In this document: positions 10,666 through 18,455 of the stretch, one piece after another
Layout: every line of letters starts with the position of its first letter
Numbering within the stretch: the stretch's first letter is position 1
NCBI GenBank assembly: GCA_937902925.1
Contig: CALFNN010000011.1
Coordinates: 1-64,000, forward strand
DNA length: 64,000 nucleotides
Origin: an uncultured Opitutaceae bacterium
GTDB lineage: Bacteria; Verrucomicrobiota; Verrucomicrobiia; Opitutales; Opitutaceae
Direction of reading: 5' to 3'
Translations under genes and position numbers: made by a program
The notes under the pieces: model-generated
The model's input: only the letters and a program-made list of their open reading frames with translations
The model's database searches: none
What the model was told of the DNA's origin: nothing

Positions 10666-12003
10666 TTACTCGATGTCGGCGCTGTCGACGATGGCGAACA
10701 TGAGTTCCGCACTCGAGGTTACCTCCCCGTTGACCGTGCATTGCGTCTCGGCGACGCCAATCTTGTTGCCGCGATTTTTGGTGAGCTTCGCAGTGATCGT
10801 GAGCTGGTCGCCGGGACGGACGGCCTTGCGAAACTTGGCCTTGTCGCAGCTCATGAAGAGCGCGGTTTTACCCTCGGCGGAGATTTTGCGGAGCATGAGG
10901 ACACCGGCCGTCTGCGCCATCGCCTCGATCTGCAGCACGCCGGGCATCACCGGATTGCCGGGATAATGTCCCTGGAAAAACGGCTCGTTGATCGTGACGT
11001 TCTTCAACGCGACCACCGTGTCGTCCTTCACCTCGAGCACCCGATCGATCATCAGGAACGGATAACGGTGGGGCAGCGTGTCGAGCACGCGGCGGATATC
11101 CAGGCTGGTCTCCGTCGCGAGCACGACCGCGGGACCCACGGGTTTTTCCTTTTTCTTCGCCCCGCCCTTCCGGCGTTCCTCCAGCTTCGCGAACAGCACC
11201 TTGGTGAGTTCGGCGTTGATCGCATGCCCGGGACGCGTGGCGACGATGTGCGCCTTGAGCGGCAGGCCGAGCAGCAGCACGTCGCCAATGATATCGAGCA
11301 TCTTGTGGCGCACGAACTCGTCCTTGAAGCGCAACGGCTCCTTCGAGATGATCTTGTCGCCGCGGATGAGAATCGCGGAGTCGAGCGACCCGCCGCGGAT
11401 CTTGCCGAGTTTCAGGAGCTCTTCGATATCCTCGTAGATTGTGAACGTCCGCGCCGCGGCAATCTGCGACTGGTAGGTCTCGGGATCGATGGTCAGCGAG
11501 AGGTGCTGGGTGTGGACTCCGCGGTCGTCGGCCGACGTGCAGGAGATCTTGAACTCGTCGCACGGCAGGGCGATGACGGACGAGTTCCCGCGCGTGACCG
11601 ACACCGGCCCGTCCAGTTCGAAGTATTCGCGCTCGCGGTCCTGCTCCATGGGTTCTCCCTGCAGGATCATGTTTACGAACGGTCGGGCCGAGCCATCCAT
11701 GATCGGCGGCTCCGATGCATCCATCTCGATAATGACGTTGTCGACCCCGCAGCCATGGAGCGCGCTCAACACATGCTCGATCGTCTGGATCTTCGCATGC
11801 CCGGACTGGATGGTCGTCGCGCGAACCAGGTTGGTGACCTGGTCGACCCGCGGACGCAGCTCCGGGCTGCCATGCAAGTCGGTGCGCCTGAACACGACTC
11901 CGTGATCCGCCGGCGCGGGCTTCATGGTCAGCGTGACCGCATCGCCGCTGTGCAGCCCGCTGCCCTTGATGGAGACTTCCCGAGCGAGGGTGCGTTGTTT
12001 CAT
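10666..12003 (-). CDS. lpxC-fabZ: bifunctional UDP-3-O-acyl-GlcNAc deacetylase / 3-hydroxyacyl-ACP dehydratase
   Basis: 445 aa fusion. LpxC (1-272) makes the committed lipid A step: zinc ligands H77 (in I-E-H-V), H233 and D237 (in H-K-M-L-D), with catalytic E76 and H260. A charged linker (273-292, K/E/R/G-rich) leads to FabZ (about 293-445), with the hot-dog catalytic H346 in [10 protein letters not shown] and E360 in Q-I-E-A-M-A-Q. FabZ dehydrates hydroxyacyl-ACP, the same pool that feeds LpxA. This fusion is known in Bacteroidetes and related phyla. The ATG at 12003 is chosen because LpxC begins with K-Q-R-T-L; upstream in-frame sequence is not conserved-looking. Confidence 0.96.
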   Translation of the reverse strand: MKQRTLAREVSIKGSGLHSGDAVTLTMKPAPADHGVVFRRTDLHGSPELRPRVDQVTNLVRATTIQSGHAKIQTIEHVLSALHGCGVDNVIIEMDASEPPIMDGSARPFVNMILQGEPMEQDREREYFELDGPVSVTRGNSSVIALPCDEFKISCTSADDRGVHTQHLSLTIDPETYQSQIAAARTFTIYEDIEELLKLGKIRGGSLDSAILIRGDKIISKEPLRFKDEFVRHKMLDIIGDVLLLGLPLKAHIVATRPGHAINAELTKVLFAKLEERRKGGAKKKEKPVGPAVVLATETSLDIRRVLDTLPHRYPFLMIDRVLEVKDDTVVALKNVTINEPFFQGHYPGNPVMPGVLQIEAMAQTAGVLMLRKISAEGKTALFMSCDKAKFRKAVRPGDQLTITAKLTKNRGNKIGVAETQCTVNGEVTSSAELMFAIVDSADIE

Positions 12004-12105
12004 TGGGTTGGCGGAGTCTCGGAAACACGCCCCGCGGAGCGCAAGCGCGGAAGATGGCCGGCCGGTTTGGGCGGAGGCGAATTTGCGCACGGCACGGGCG
12101 CGGCC

Positions 12106-12134
12106 TTGACACTCGCGCCGTCGCTTCCCCAAGC
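12106..12134 (+). promoter_or_regulatory. candidate sigma-70 promoter for efp
   Basis: A perfect -35 hexamer TTGACA sits at 12106-12111, and the region 17 nt later (CAAGCT) is a weak -10. It is about 50 nt upstream of the efp start in the divergent lpxC/efp interval. Only the -35 box is strong. Confidence 0.35.
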
Positions 12135-12181
12135 TGAACCCTTTCTCGACTCGAAACCTCCTCTGTAAAGAACCCTCCGTC

Positions 12182-12739
12182 ATGCCCGCAGCCAACGATA
12201 TCCGCAAAGGCCAAGTCATCAAATTCAACGGCGAGCCGCACCTCGTCATGGAGACGCAGCATCGCACTCCCGGCAACCTCCGCGCCTTTGTGCAGGTGAA
12301 GATGCGCAATCTGCGCTACGGCAAGGCGCTCGACCAGCGTTTCGCCTCGACCGATACGATCGAGGTGTTGCCGACGGACAAGCGCTCGCTCGAGTTCAGC
12401 TACGCGGACCGCGACTCCTTCGCGTTTATCGATCCCAACACCTTCGACCAGATCGAGCTCAGCGCCGAACTCCTCGGCGACACCAAGAACTACCTCACCG
12501 CGGGCGGCAAAGTCGACGTGCTCTTTGTCGATGAAAAGCCGCTCACCATCGAGCTGCCCTCGACCGTGGCGCTGAAGGTCGTCGAATCCGCCGATGGCAT
12601 CAAGGGTGACACGGCCAGCAACGTGCAGAAACCCGCCAAGCTCGAAACCGGCCTGACCGTGAACGTGCCGCTCTTCATCAAGGAGGGCGAAATCATCAAG
12701 ATCAGCACCGCCGACGGCAGCTACCTCGGCCGCGTTTAA
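12182..12739 (+). CDS. efp: translation elongation factor P
   Basis: 185 aa, standard length. EF-P enters stalled ribosomes and helps make peptide bonds at polyproline stretches. All three domains are visible: N-terminal KOW-like (1-62), OB domain (about 65-125) and C-terminal OB domain with the family signature [17 protein letters not shown] near 145-165. The domain I loop reads R28-T-P-G-N32-L-R-A-F, so Asn replaces the Lys (KPGKG type) or Arg (SGRN type) that is modified in other bacteria. This implies no lysylation or rhamnosylation at that position; see findings. Confidence 0.96.
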   Translation: MPAANDIRKGQVIKFNGEPHLVMETQHRTPGNLRAFVQVKMRNLRYGKALDQRFASTDTIEVLPTDKRSLEFSYADRDSFAFIDPNTFDQIELSAELLGDTKNYLTAGGKVDVLFVDEKPLTIELPSTVALKVVESADGIKGDTASNVQKPAKLETGLTVNVPLFIKEGEIIKISTADGSYLGRV

Positions 12740-12777
12740 GCCGGACCGGAATTCCGTCCGCAAATAAATGCCCGCGG

Positions 12778-12798
12778 CCCGCGAACCGCGGGTTTTTT
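12778..12798 (+). terminator. intrinsic terminator of efp
   Basis: Perfect 6-bp stem CCCGCG-AAC-CGCGGG followed by six T (12793-12798), 39 nt after the efp stop. Confidence 0.85.
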
Positions 12799-12857
12799 GT
12801 CGGCCGGCGGCGCGCTTCGGATTGAATTGTGCGCACCCCGATGGCTTGATGACCGGG

Positions 12858-14000
12858 ATGAAATTGCTGCCCCGCCCCCTCGCCCTGCTCCTTGGCCTCG
12901 CCGCCGCCGCCCGCGCCGCGACCGCCGATCAAGCCAACAAGTATGATTTCGGGCCATGGCCCGCGGGCGCGTCGCCGCAGGAAATCGGCCATCGCATCGC
13001 GGAGAATCTGATCGCCCGGCCGCACATGCTGATCAGCGGCGAGGCCAATCGCGTGGTGCACTACGCGGAGGTCTGCACCTGGTATGGCAGCCTCGCCTTC
13101 GCGAAACTTGCCGCCGAGCAGGAGCTCACCGCGAAGCTCGTCGCCCGATTCGATCCCCTGTTCGACGCCGACGCCAAATTGATTCCCCATCCGATCAACG
13201 TCGACCACGCCGTGTTCGGCGCCGTGCCGTTCGAGCTGTTCATCCAGACGAAGGACGCGCGTTACCTGAAGATCGGCCAGGACCTCGCCGACCAGCAATG
13301 GGAGCCGCCCGCGGGCGACCCGGCGACGTTCAACCCCCAGATGCGCGACAACCTCGCGGCCGGCCTCAGCCGGCACACGCGGTTCTGGATCGATGACATG
13401 TATATGATCACGATTCTCCAGACGCAGGCCTATCGTGCGACCGGCAACAAGGTCTATCTCGACCGCGCCGCGCGCGAGGCCGTCGCCTATCTCGCCAAGC
13501 TCCAGCAACCCAACGGCCTGTTTTATCACGCCGCCAACGCGCCGTTTTTCTGGGGGCGCGGCGACGGCTGGTTCGCCGCCGGGATGTCCGAATTACTCAC
13601 GTCACTTCCCTCCGATCACCCGGATCGCGCCCGCATCCTTGCCGGCTACCAGCACATGATGGCGACGCTGCTCGCGCATCAGGACGCCGACGGCATGTGG
13701 CACCAACTGGTGGACGACGCCGGGTCCTGGCCCGAAACCTCCGGAACCGGGATGTTCACGTTCGCGTTTATCACCGGCGTGAAACAGGGCTGGCTCGAGC
13801 CGAAGACCTACGGGCCGGCGGCCCGCAAGGCCTGGCTAAAGCTGATCACGTATCTCAATCCCGACGGCAACATCCGTGAAGTTTGCGCCGGCACCGGAGC
13901 GGGCAACACCCGCCAATACTATCTCGACCGTCCACGCCTCGTCGGCGACTTTCACGGGCAGGCTCCCGTCGTCTGGTGCGCTGCGGCGCTGCTTCGCTAG
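12858..14000 (+). CDS. secreted GH88/GH105 unsaturated rhamnogalacturonyl hydrolase-like protein
   Basis: 380 aa with a signal peptide (M-K-L-L-P-R-P-L-A-L to A-R-A-A). The (alpha/alpha)6-barrel family motif W-I-D-D-M-Y-M has its candidate catalytic Asp at 179/180 (compare D143 of YteR), and W-G-R-G-D-G-W-F-A-A-G-M near 224 is the substrate-binding motif. The C-terminus shows R-Q-Y-Y typical of the family. Such enzymes remove unsaturated uronic acid from pectin or rhamnogalacturonan fragments made by lyases, which fits the beta-helix and pectinesterase genes in this window. ATG 12849 is an alternative start. Its stop overlaps the convergent neighbour's stop by 3 nt. Confidence 0.88.
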   Translation: MKLLPRPLALLLGLAAAARAATADQANKYDFGPWPAGASPQEIGHRIAENLIARPHMLISGEANRVVHYAEVCTWYGSLAFAKLAAEQELTAKLVARFDPLFDADAKLIPHPINVDHAVFGAVPFELFIQTKDARYLKIGQDLADQQWEPPAGDPATFNPQMRDNLAAGLSRHTRFWIDDMYMITILQTQAYRATGNKVYLDRAAREAVAYLAKLQQPNGLFYHAANAPFFWGRGDGWFAAGMSELLTSLPSDHPDRARILAGYQHMMATLLAHQDADGMWHQLVDDAGSWPETSGTGMFTFAFITGVKQGWLEPKTYGPAARKAWLKLITYLNPDGNIREVCAGTGAGNTRQYYLDRPRLVGDFHGQAPVVWCAAALLR

Positions 14001-15532
14001 GTCGCGGCGCGGTCGGCCGAAACCACGGGTTCCACGGCCGTCTCTTTCAGAAGCTCGCTGCGCGCAGCCGGCGGGAGTGCGTTGAGCTTCTCCAAAAACA
14101 GGTCCCCCGAAAGCAATGTGAAATGCTTCTCTTCCGCGAAGTCGCGCGCCTCGACGTTGAATTTGCCAGTGGTCACGACATAACCGCGACGGATCTCCGC
14201 AGCCGTCAGCGCCTCGAACAAGTCCTGCAGCGGCTTCACGGGAATCAGCGTCGGCGGGCGGGCATGGCACTGCACGCCGGCAAACGGCTTGGGCTCACCC
14301 TTCCAGAAGATCTTGATATGGATCGCCGCATCGGCGCCCGCGTTGGCGAGCTCGGCCACCACGCCGGTCTTGGTGTAATACGATGCCACCAGCCGTTCGA
14401 AGCGCGCGGCATCGAGCTTGGCCAGCATGTCCGCGGTGAAGGTCGCCCCGGTGTCGGCCGCGGGCGCACTGAAGGGCGTGTTCGACACCGTCGTGGCGTC
14501 CAATTCCGCCCGGCGCTGCGACCGGCGCCAGAAAAGAACGACAACACAACCGAGAGCAACCGCCGCCAGGACGTAGGTCTGGGCCGAGATTACCGATAAA
14601 GCCTGCTGCGTGGCATTGTCGCGATGCCGTCGGATCAGGAGTCGCGAGGCCAGGGATATCGTCGGCCGCGGCGCCTCGGCCGGTTCGGTGGGTGCTGCGG
14701 ATTCAGTGGTGGTCGCCTCGCCAGTCGCCGCTGCTTCCACCGCGGTCGGCGACGATTTTGCCTCACCGGTCGCCGTCTCAGCCGGAGGCGCCGGTTGATC
14801 ACGGGCAACGGCAGTCGGCTCCTTCGCGACTGGAGCCGGAGCCTCCGGGGTCGTCGCCTTTGCGGACTCAGTCGCGGTCATCACCGCAGTTGCAACTGGA
14901 CCGGCTGTGGTCGCGTCGGCCATCGGCGCGGTCGCCGCCGCCGCCGCTGCCGGCACCGGTCGGGGGGTTGGAGCGGTCTGCGTGACGGGGCGCACTGCCG
15001 CTTGCGCCGGCTTCGTCGCGCCCGCCGGTGGGCGGCGGATGATTCTGATTTCCAGCGCCGGCTCCGCCTCGCGCACCGGTTTCGGTGCCGCGCCAGCTGG
15101 GTTGGCGCCATCGGCTGCCTTCGCCGGCGAGGTTCCGTCCGTCACCGCGGCCGGCGCCGGGGTTTCGGTCGAGGCCGCCGGAGTCGTGGAGGCTGTGGAC
15201 GGAGACGCCGCCGCGTCACCCGGCTTCGCAAGTGCCGCGGGCGCCTCCGCGGAGCGCGGGGGCGGAGGAGGAGGCTCGTCGGCCAGTTCCTCGTTTTCCA
15301 CGACGACATCGTAGCGCAACGTCACTTTCCAATGGGAGAAAAACAAAACCTCGCGCGGCCCGGCCTTCAGCTGGCTTTTCGGCTCGCCCAACCGATCCAC
15401 CACCTGTTCGCGAGTGGCGCCCACCGGCGGTGGCGTTGGCAGCGGCTTCGGCTCCGCAGACAGCGGCACCGCAAGTGCCAAAGTAAGCGCGAGGCCGGCC
15501 GCCCTTAAAGTGTCGACAAGCGAGCGAGGCAT
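13997..15532 (-). CDS. membrane protein with BamE/SmpA-like N-terminus and degenerate Mrr-type nuclease domain
   Basis: 511 aa. Signal peptide (10-27), then a short region (38-75) G-A-T-R-E-Q-V-V-D-R-L-G-E-P like SmpA/BamE repeats. Residues about 85-315 are a low-complexity Ala/Pro/Thr/Glu linker. One membrane helix (about 318-335) is followed by a restriction-endonuclease-like domain (about 365-480): F-E-R-L-V-A-S-Y-Y-T-K-T-G, G-A-D401, then G-V-Q421-C-H423, and R-R-G-Y-V-V-T-T-G. In active Mrr-type enzymes the last motif is Q-x-K; here His replaces Lys, so nuclease activity is doubtful. Starts with ATG at 15532; a TTG lies 9 nt upstream. Function unknown. Confidence 0.7.
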   Translation of the reverse strand: MPRSLVDTLRAAGLALTLALAVPLSAEPKPLPTPPPVGATREQVVDRLGEPKSQLKAGPREVLFFSHWKVTLRYDVVVENEELADEPPPPPPRSAEAPAALAKPGDAAASPSTASTTPAASTETPAPAAVTDGTSPAKAADGANPAGAAPKPVREAEPALEIRIIRRPPAGATKPAQAAVRPVTQTAPTPRPVPAAAAAATAPMADATTAGPVATAVMTATESAKATTPEAPAPVAKEPTAVARDQPAPPAETATGEAKSSPTAVEAAATGEATTTESAAPTEPAEAPRPTISLASRLLIRRHRDNATQQALSVISAQTYVLAAVALGCVVVLFWRRSQRRAELDATTVSNTPFSAPAADTGATFTADMLAKLDAARFERLVASYYTKTGVVAELANAGADAAIHIKIFWKGEPKPFAGVQCHARPPTLIPVKPLQDLFEALTAAEIRRGYVVTTGKFNVEARDFAEEKHFTLLSGDLFLEKLNALPPAARSELLKETAVEPVVSADRAAT

Positions 15533-15611
15533 GGCGGGCAAATTGTGTGCATGGACAACGACGGCACAGCAATAACGGACTTAAGCCGATTCGCACGCAT
15601 CGCCCGTCCGG

Positions 15612-16850
15612 CTAGACGACCCGCGCCCAAAGCACCTTGAGGTAACGGCTTTCGAGACAATTGGAGAACACAGGGTGATCGGGACCCGGACCGGTCCGGT
15701 CGAAGAATTGAAGACGGCGCTGGAGGCGATGGGCGGCCTTGATCACGTGCGCCTCGAAGTCCTCGAGCGAAAGCAGACCGGAGCACGAGCAGGTCACAAA
15801 TACCCCGCCGGATTTCACCAACGAAATCGCGAGAAGGTTGAGATCCTCGTATTTCTGCCGCCCCTCCCAATTTCCGTGGTCGTCGCGCGTGAAAATGAAT
15901 TTCGGCGGATCGAGCACGACCAAGTCCCATTTCTCGGCGTTTTGCTGCATCTGACGCGCGTAGGCAAACGCATCGGCATGGACGAACTTCAGCCGCGCCT
16001 GATTGAGGTTCGCGTTGCGCTTCGCCTGCGCCAGCGCGACCTCGTCGAGATCGACGCTCGTGACTTCGTCGGCGCCGCCGGCCACCTTCGCATTGAGCGA
16101 AAATCCGCCCGTGTAACTGCAAAGATCGAGCACCCGGGCGCCTTTCGCGAAGCGCGCGATCGCCTTGCGGTTCTCGCGTTGATCGCAAAAAAAGCCCGTC
16201 TTGTGCCCCTCGGTGAAATCCACCTCGTAACGGATTCCATGCTCGCGAATCTTTACCACGCGCGGCGCCACGGCGTTGGTTTCGTTGAACGTCGACGGCT
16301 TGATGCCCTCGAGGCTCCCGAGATCGTGATCGACGTGGACCCGGGCGAACTTCGTGCCGGCGAGTTCATGCAACAACGGCAGCCAGCCCGGCAGCCGCTG
16401 GGCGATGCCGAGGGAGTAGACTTCGCACAACAAGGTGTCGCCGTAGCGGTCGATGGTGAGCCCGCTGAGTCCGTCGCCATCGGAGTTGATCAGCCGGTAG
16501 GCGTCCGTCGTCTCGTCGAGCTTGAAGAGCTCGCGCCGCAGGGCGACGGCGCGGCGCAACGCCGCCTCGAAGTAACTCTCGCGCACCGGCTCGGTCGAAT
16601 GGCAGACGACCCGCAGCGGGATCTTCGCCCGCGGATTGAAGAGCCCGCCCCCGGCGAGGTTGCCGTTCTTGTCGTAGACGGTGACGAAGTCGCCCGGCCG
16701 CGCGTCGGAGGAAACCTGGCCCAGCAACCGCGGAAAGATCGCAGGAGCAAACGTGAAATACTTGAGCTGCGCCCAAGGCTTCGGCCAGGCCGCCCGGTTG
16801 ACCGCCGGCGGCGGTGGTTTTTCAGCGGCTGGGGGGTCGTCGTCGGCCAT
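15612..16850 (-). CDS. class I SAM-dependent rRNA methyltransferase, RlmI-like
   Basis: 412 aa. The N-terminus (about 30-90) is a PUA-like RNA-binding domain with G-D-F-V-T-V-Y-D-K-N-G-N-L-A-G-G-G. The middle has N-S-D-G-D-G-L-S-G-L-T-I-D-R-Y-G, typical of the RlmI/RlmK family. The C-terminal Rossmann fold shows K-T-G-F-F-C-D-Q-R-E-N-R, motif I V-L-D-L-C-S-Y-T-G-G-F, and the target motif L-D-P-P-K-F. Family members make m5C in 23S rRNA; the exact base cannot be told from the sequence. It is separate from its neighbours by 79 bp and 96 bp. Confidence 0.9.
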   Translation of the reverse strand: MADDDPPAAEKPPPPAVNRAAWPKPWAQLKYFTFAPAIFPRLLGQVSSDARPGDFVTVYDKNGNLAGGGLFNPRAKIPLRVVCHSTEPVRESYFEAALRRAVALRRELFKLDETTDAYRLINSDGDGLSGLTIDRYGDTLLCEVYSLGIAQRLPGWLPLLHELAGTKFARVHVDHDLGSLEGIKPSTFNETNAVAPRVVKIREHGIRYEVDFTEGHKTGFFCDQRENRKAIARFAKGARVLDLCSYTGGFSLNAKVAGGADEVTSVDLDEVALAQAKRNANLNQARLKFVHADAFAYARQMQQNAEKWDLVVLDPPKFIFTRDDHGNWEGRQKYEDLNLLAISLVKSGGVFVTCSCSGLLSLEDFEAHVIKAAHRLQRRLQFFDRTGPGPDHPVFSNCLESRYLKVLWARVV

Positions 16851-16896
16851 GAGGCTTCACGAATGGACGCAATCGCGCGAAGGACGGGAAATCGAA

Positions 16897-16926
16897 GAAG
16901 GCCGGCCGATCGAGCGGCCGGCCTTC
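16897..16926. terminator. strong hairpin downstream of the phosphorylase gene
   Basis: Perfect 12-bp stem GAAGGCCGGCCG / CGGCCGGCCTTC with a 6-nt loop. It is 20 bp beyond the stop of the phosphorylase gene on the minus strand and upstream of the methyltransferase gene. A run of T is lacking, so termination is likely but not certain. Confidence 0.5.
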
Positions 16927-16946
16927 GGCAACCGGTGGCGATGACC

Positions 16947-18293
16947 TTACGCGACGCGCTCGACGATGAGCGGCGGGGGCGTGGGGCGCTTCGGCGCGAG
17001 GCGGTAGGCGTTCTTGAAGTATTCAAGCGCCTGCTCGAGCTTCGCCTCGTCGTTGTAGTGAATCATCATGAGCGGCTCGCCCTGCTTGACCTGGGTGCCG
17101 ACCTTCTTGATTTCGGAAACGCCGACCGAGTGGTCGATCTTGTCGTGGGCCTGCTCCTTGCCGGCGCCGAGGAGATGCACGCCGCGGGCGATCATCGCCG
17201 CATTGATGGTATGCACATAGCCACGCTTCGGGGCCGGCAGTTTGCGAATGTGGCGCGCCTGCGGGAATTTCTCCGGGTGGTCGATGAACGTCGTGTCGCC
17301 GCCCTGCGCGCGAACCAGATCCTTGAATTTTTCCAGGGCCGATCCGTCGGTGAGATGCCGTTGCACGGTCTGTTTCGCGGAAAGGGTGGAGCCCGCAACG
17401 CCCGCGAGCCGGACGATTTCCATCCCGAGCTTGAGGACGAGTTCTTTCATGTCCTCGGGGCCCTCGCCCTTGAGGAGCTTGATGGCTTCCTTCACCTCGA
17501 GCGACGTGCCGACGGTGTCGCCGAGCGGCTGGTTCATGTCGGTCACCAGCGCGACGCAGCGGCGTTTCATGGAACGTCCAACCCGGGTCATGGAACGGGC
17601 CAACTGCTTGGCCTGCTCGAGATCCTTGATGAAGGAGCCATTGCCCCACTTCACATCGATGACGAGGCCTTCGGAACCTTCCGCAAGTTTCTTGGAGAGG
17701 ACGCTGCCGGTGATGAGCGGCAGGCTCGGGATGGTGCCGGTCTCCTTCCGCAGCTCGTAAAACCGTGCATCCGCGGGCGCGAGGTCCGCCGTTTGTGCCA
17801 CGATCGCGCCGCCAATCCGCGCGAGCTGGGCGGCAAAGTGCTCGTTCGTCTGATGGCTTTTGAAGCCCGGGACCGCCGCCAGCTTTTCCAGCGTGTTGAT
17901 GATGTAGTCGTGCTCGACGCCACACATCATCGGGACAACCACTCCGCTGGCCATCGCGAGCGGCACCAGCACGAGTGCCGTCTTGTCGCCCACGCCGCCC
18001 GTCGAGTATTTATCGATCTTCGGCTTCGCAATGTGCGACAAATCGATGACCTCGCCGGAAAGCATCATTTCTTCCGTCAGATCGGCGGTCTCCTGCGCCG
18101 ACATCCCGGAGAAGTAAATCGCCATGGCGAGCGCCGCGAGCTGGTGCTGCGGCATTTCGCCATCAAGCGTGCTGTCAATGATGTAGCGGATTTCCTCCTG
18201 GGTGAATTCACCGCCGTCGCGCTTCTTTTCGATGAGAAATTCGAACGTAGGTTTGATGAAACGCCGGGTCGGGATGTTTCGTTTGCTGGTCAT
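16947..18293 (-). CDS. thymidine/pyrimidine-nucleoside phosphorylase homologue with altered active site
   Basis: 448 aa from the ATG at 18293, standard for this family. The fold is clear: helical N-terminal domain (8-75), K-Y-S-T-G-G-V-G-D-K at 95-104, A-P-A-D at 172-175, S197 and K201 in G-S-V-L-S-K-K, L-V-I-D-V-K near 210-215, and the C-terminal alpha/beta domain. Aligned with E. coli DeoA at a constant offset of 11, R171, S186 and K190 are kept (R182, S197, K201) but the catalytic H85 is Tyr96, and the S-G-R-G-L-G-H-T-G-G-T loop is C-G-V-E-H-D-Y-I-I-N-T (124-134). It may act on another nucleoside, so no symbol is given. Confidence 0.82.
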   Translation of the reverse strand: MTSKRNIPTRRFIKPTFEFLIEKKRDGGEFTQEEIRYIIDSTLDGEMPQHQLAALAMAIYFSGMSAQETADLTEEMMLSGEVIDLSHIAKPKIDKYSTGGVGDKTALVLVPLAMASGVVVPMMCGVEHDYIINTLEKLAAVPGFKSHQTNEHFAAQLARIGGAIVAQTADLAPADARFYELRKETGTIPSLPLITGSVLSKKLAEGSEGLVIDVKWGNGSFIKDLEQAKQLARSMTRVGRSMKRRCVALVTDMNQPLGDTVGTSLEVKEAIKLLKGEGPEDMKELVLKLGMEIVRLAGVAGSTLSAKQTVQRHLTDGSALEKFKDLVRAQGGDTTFIDHPEKFPQARHIRKLPAPKRGYVHTINAAMIARGVHLLGAGKEQAHDKIDHSVGVSEIKKVGTQVKQGEPLMMIHYNDEAKLEQALEYFKNAYRLAPKRPTPPPLIVERVA

Positions 18294-18455
18294 GAGCGAG
18301 TGATGTGTGAAGAGAACCCGGGGCATGGCCCGCGGGCGGAAAAGTTTGCCATCCAATGGACTTCCCTGCGGAAGTCGAGCCAAAAGCGGCGCTCACCCGA
18401 TCAGAAACCGGGGGCTTATCCCTAGATAACTATCGAGCTGACCAGCCTGTCCCGC

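Noticed and set aside
13997-15532. Calling this gene an active Mrr restriction endonuclease
   Set aside because: The active-site Lys is replaced by His, the domain is membrane-anchored, and no methyltransferase or other restriction gene is near.
15675-18425. A 916-codon plus-strand open frame opposite the methyltransferase and phosphorylase genes
   Set aside because: It has no recognisable domain and spans two conserved genes and their hairpin-containing gap.
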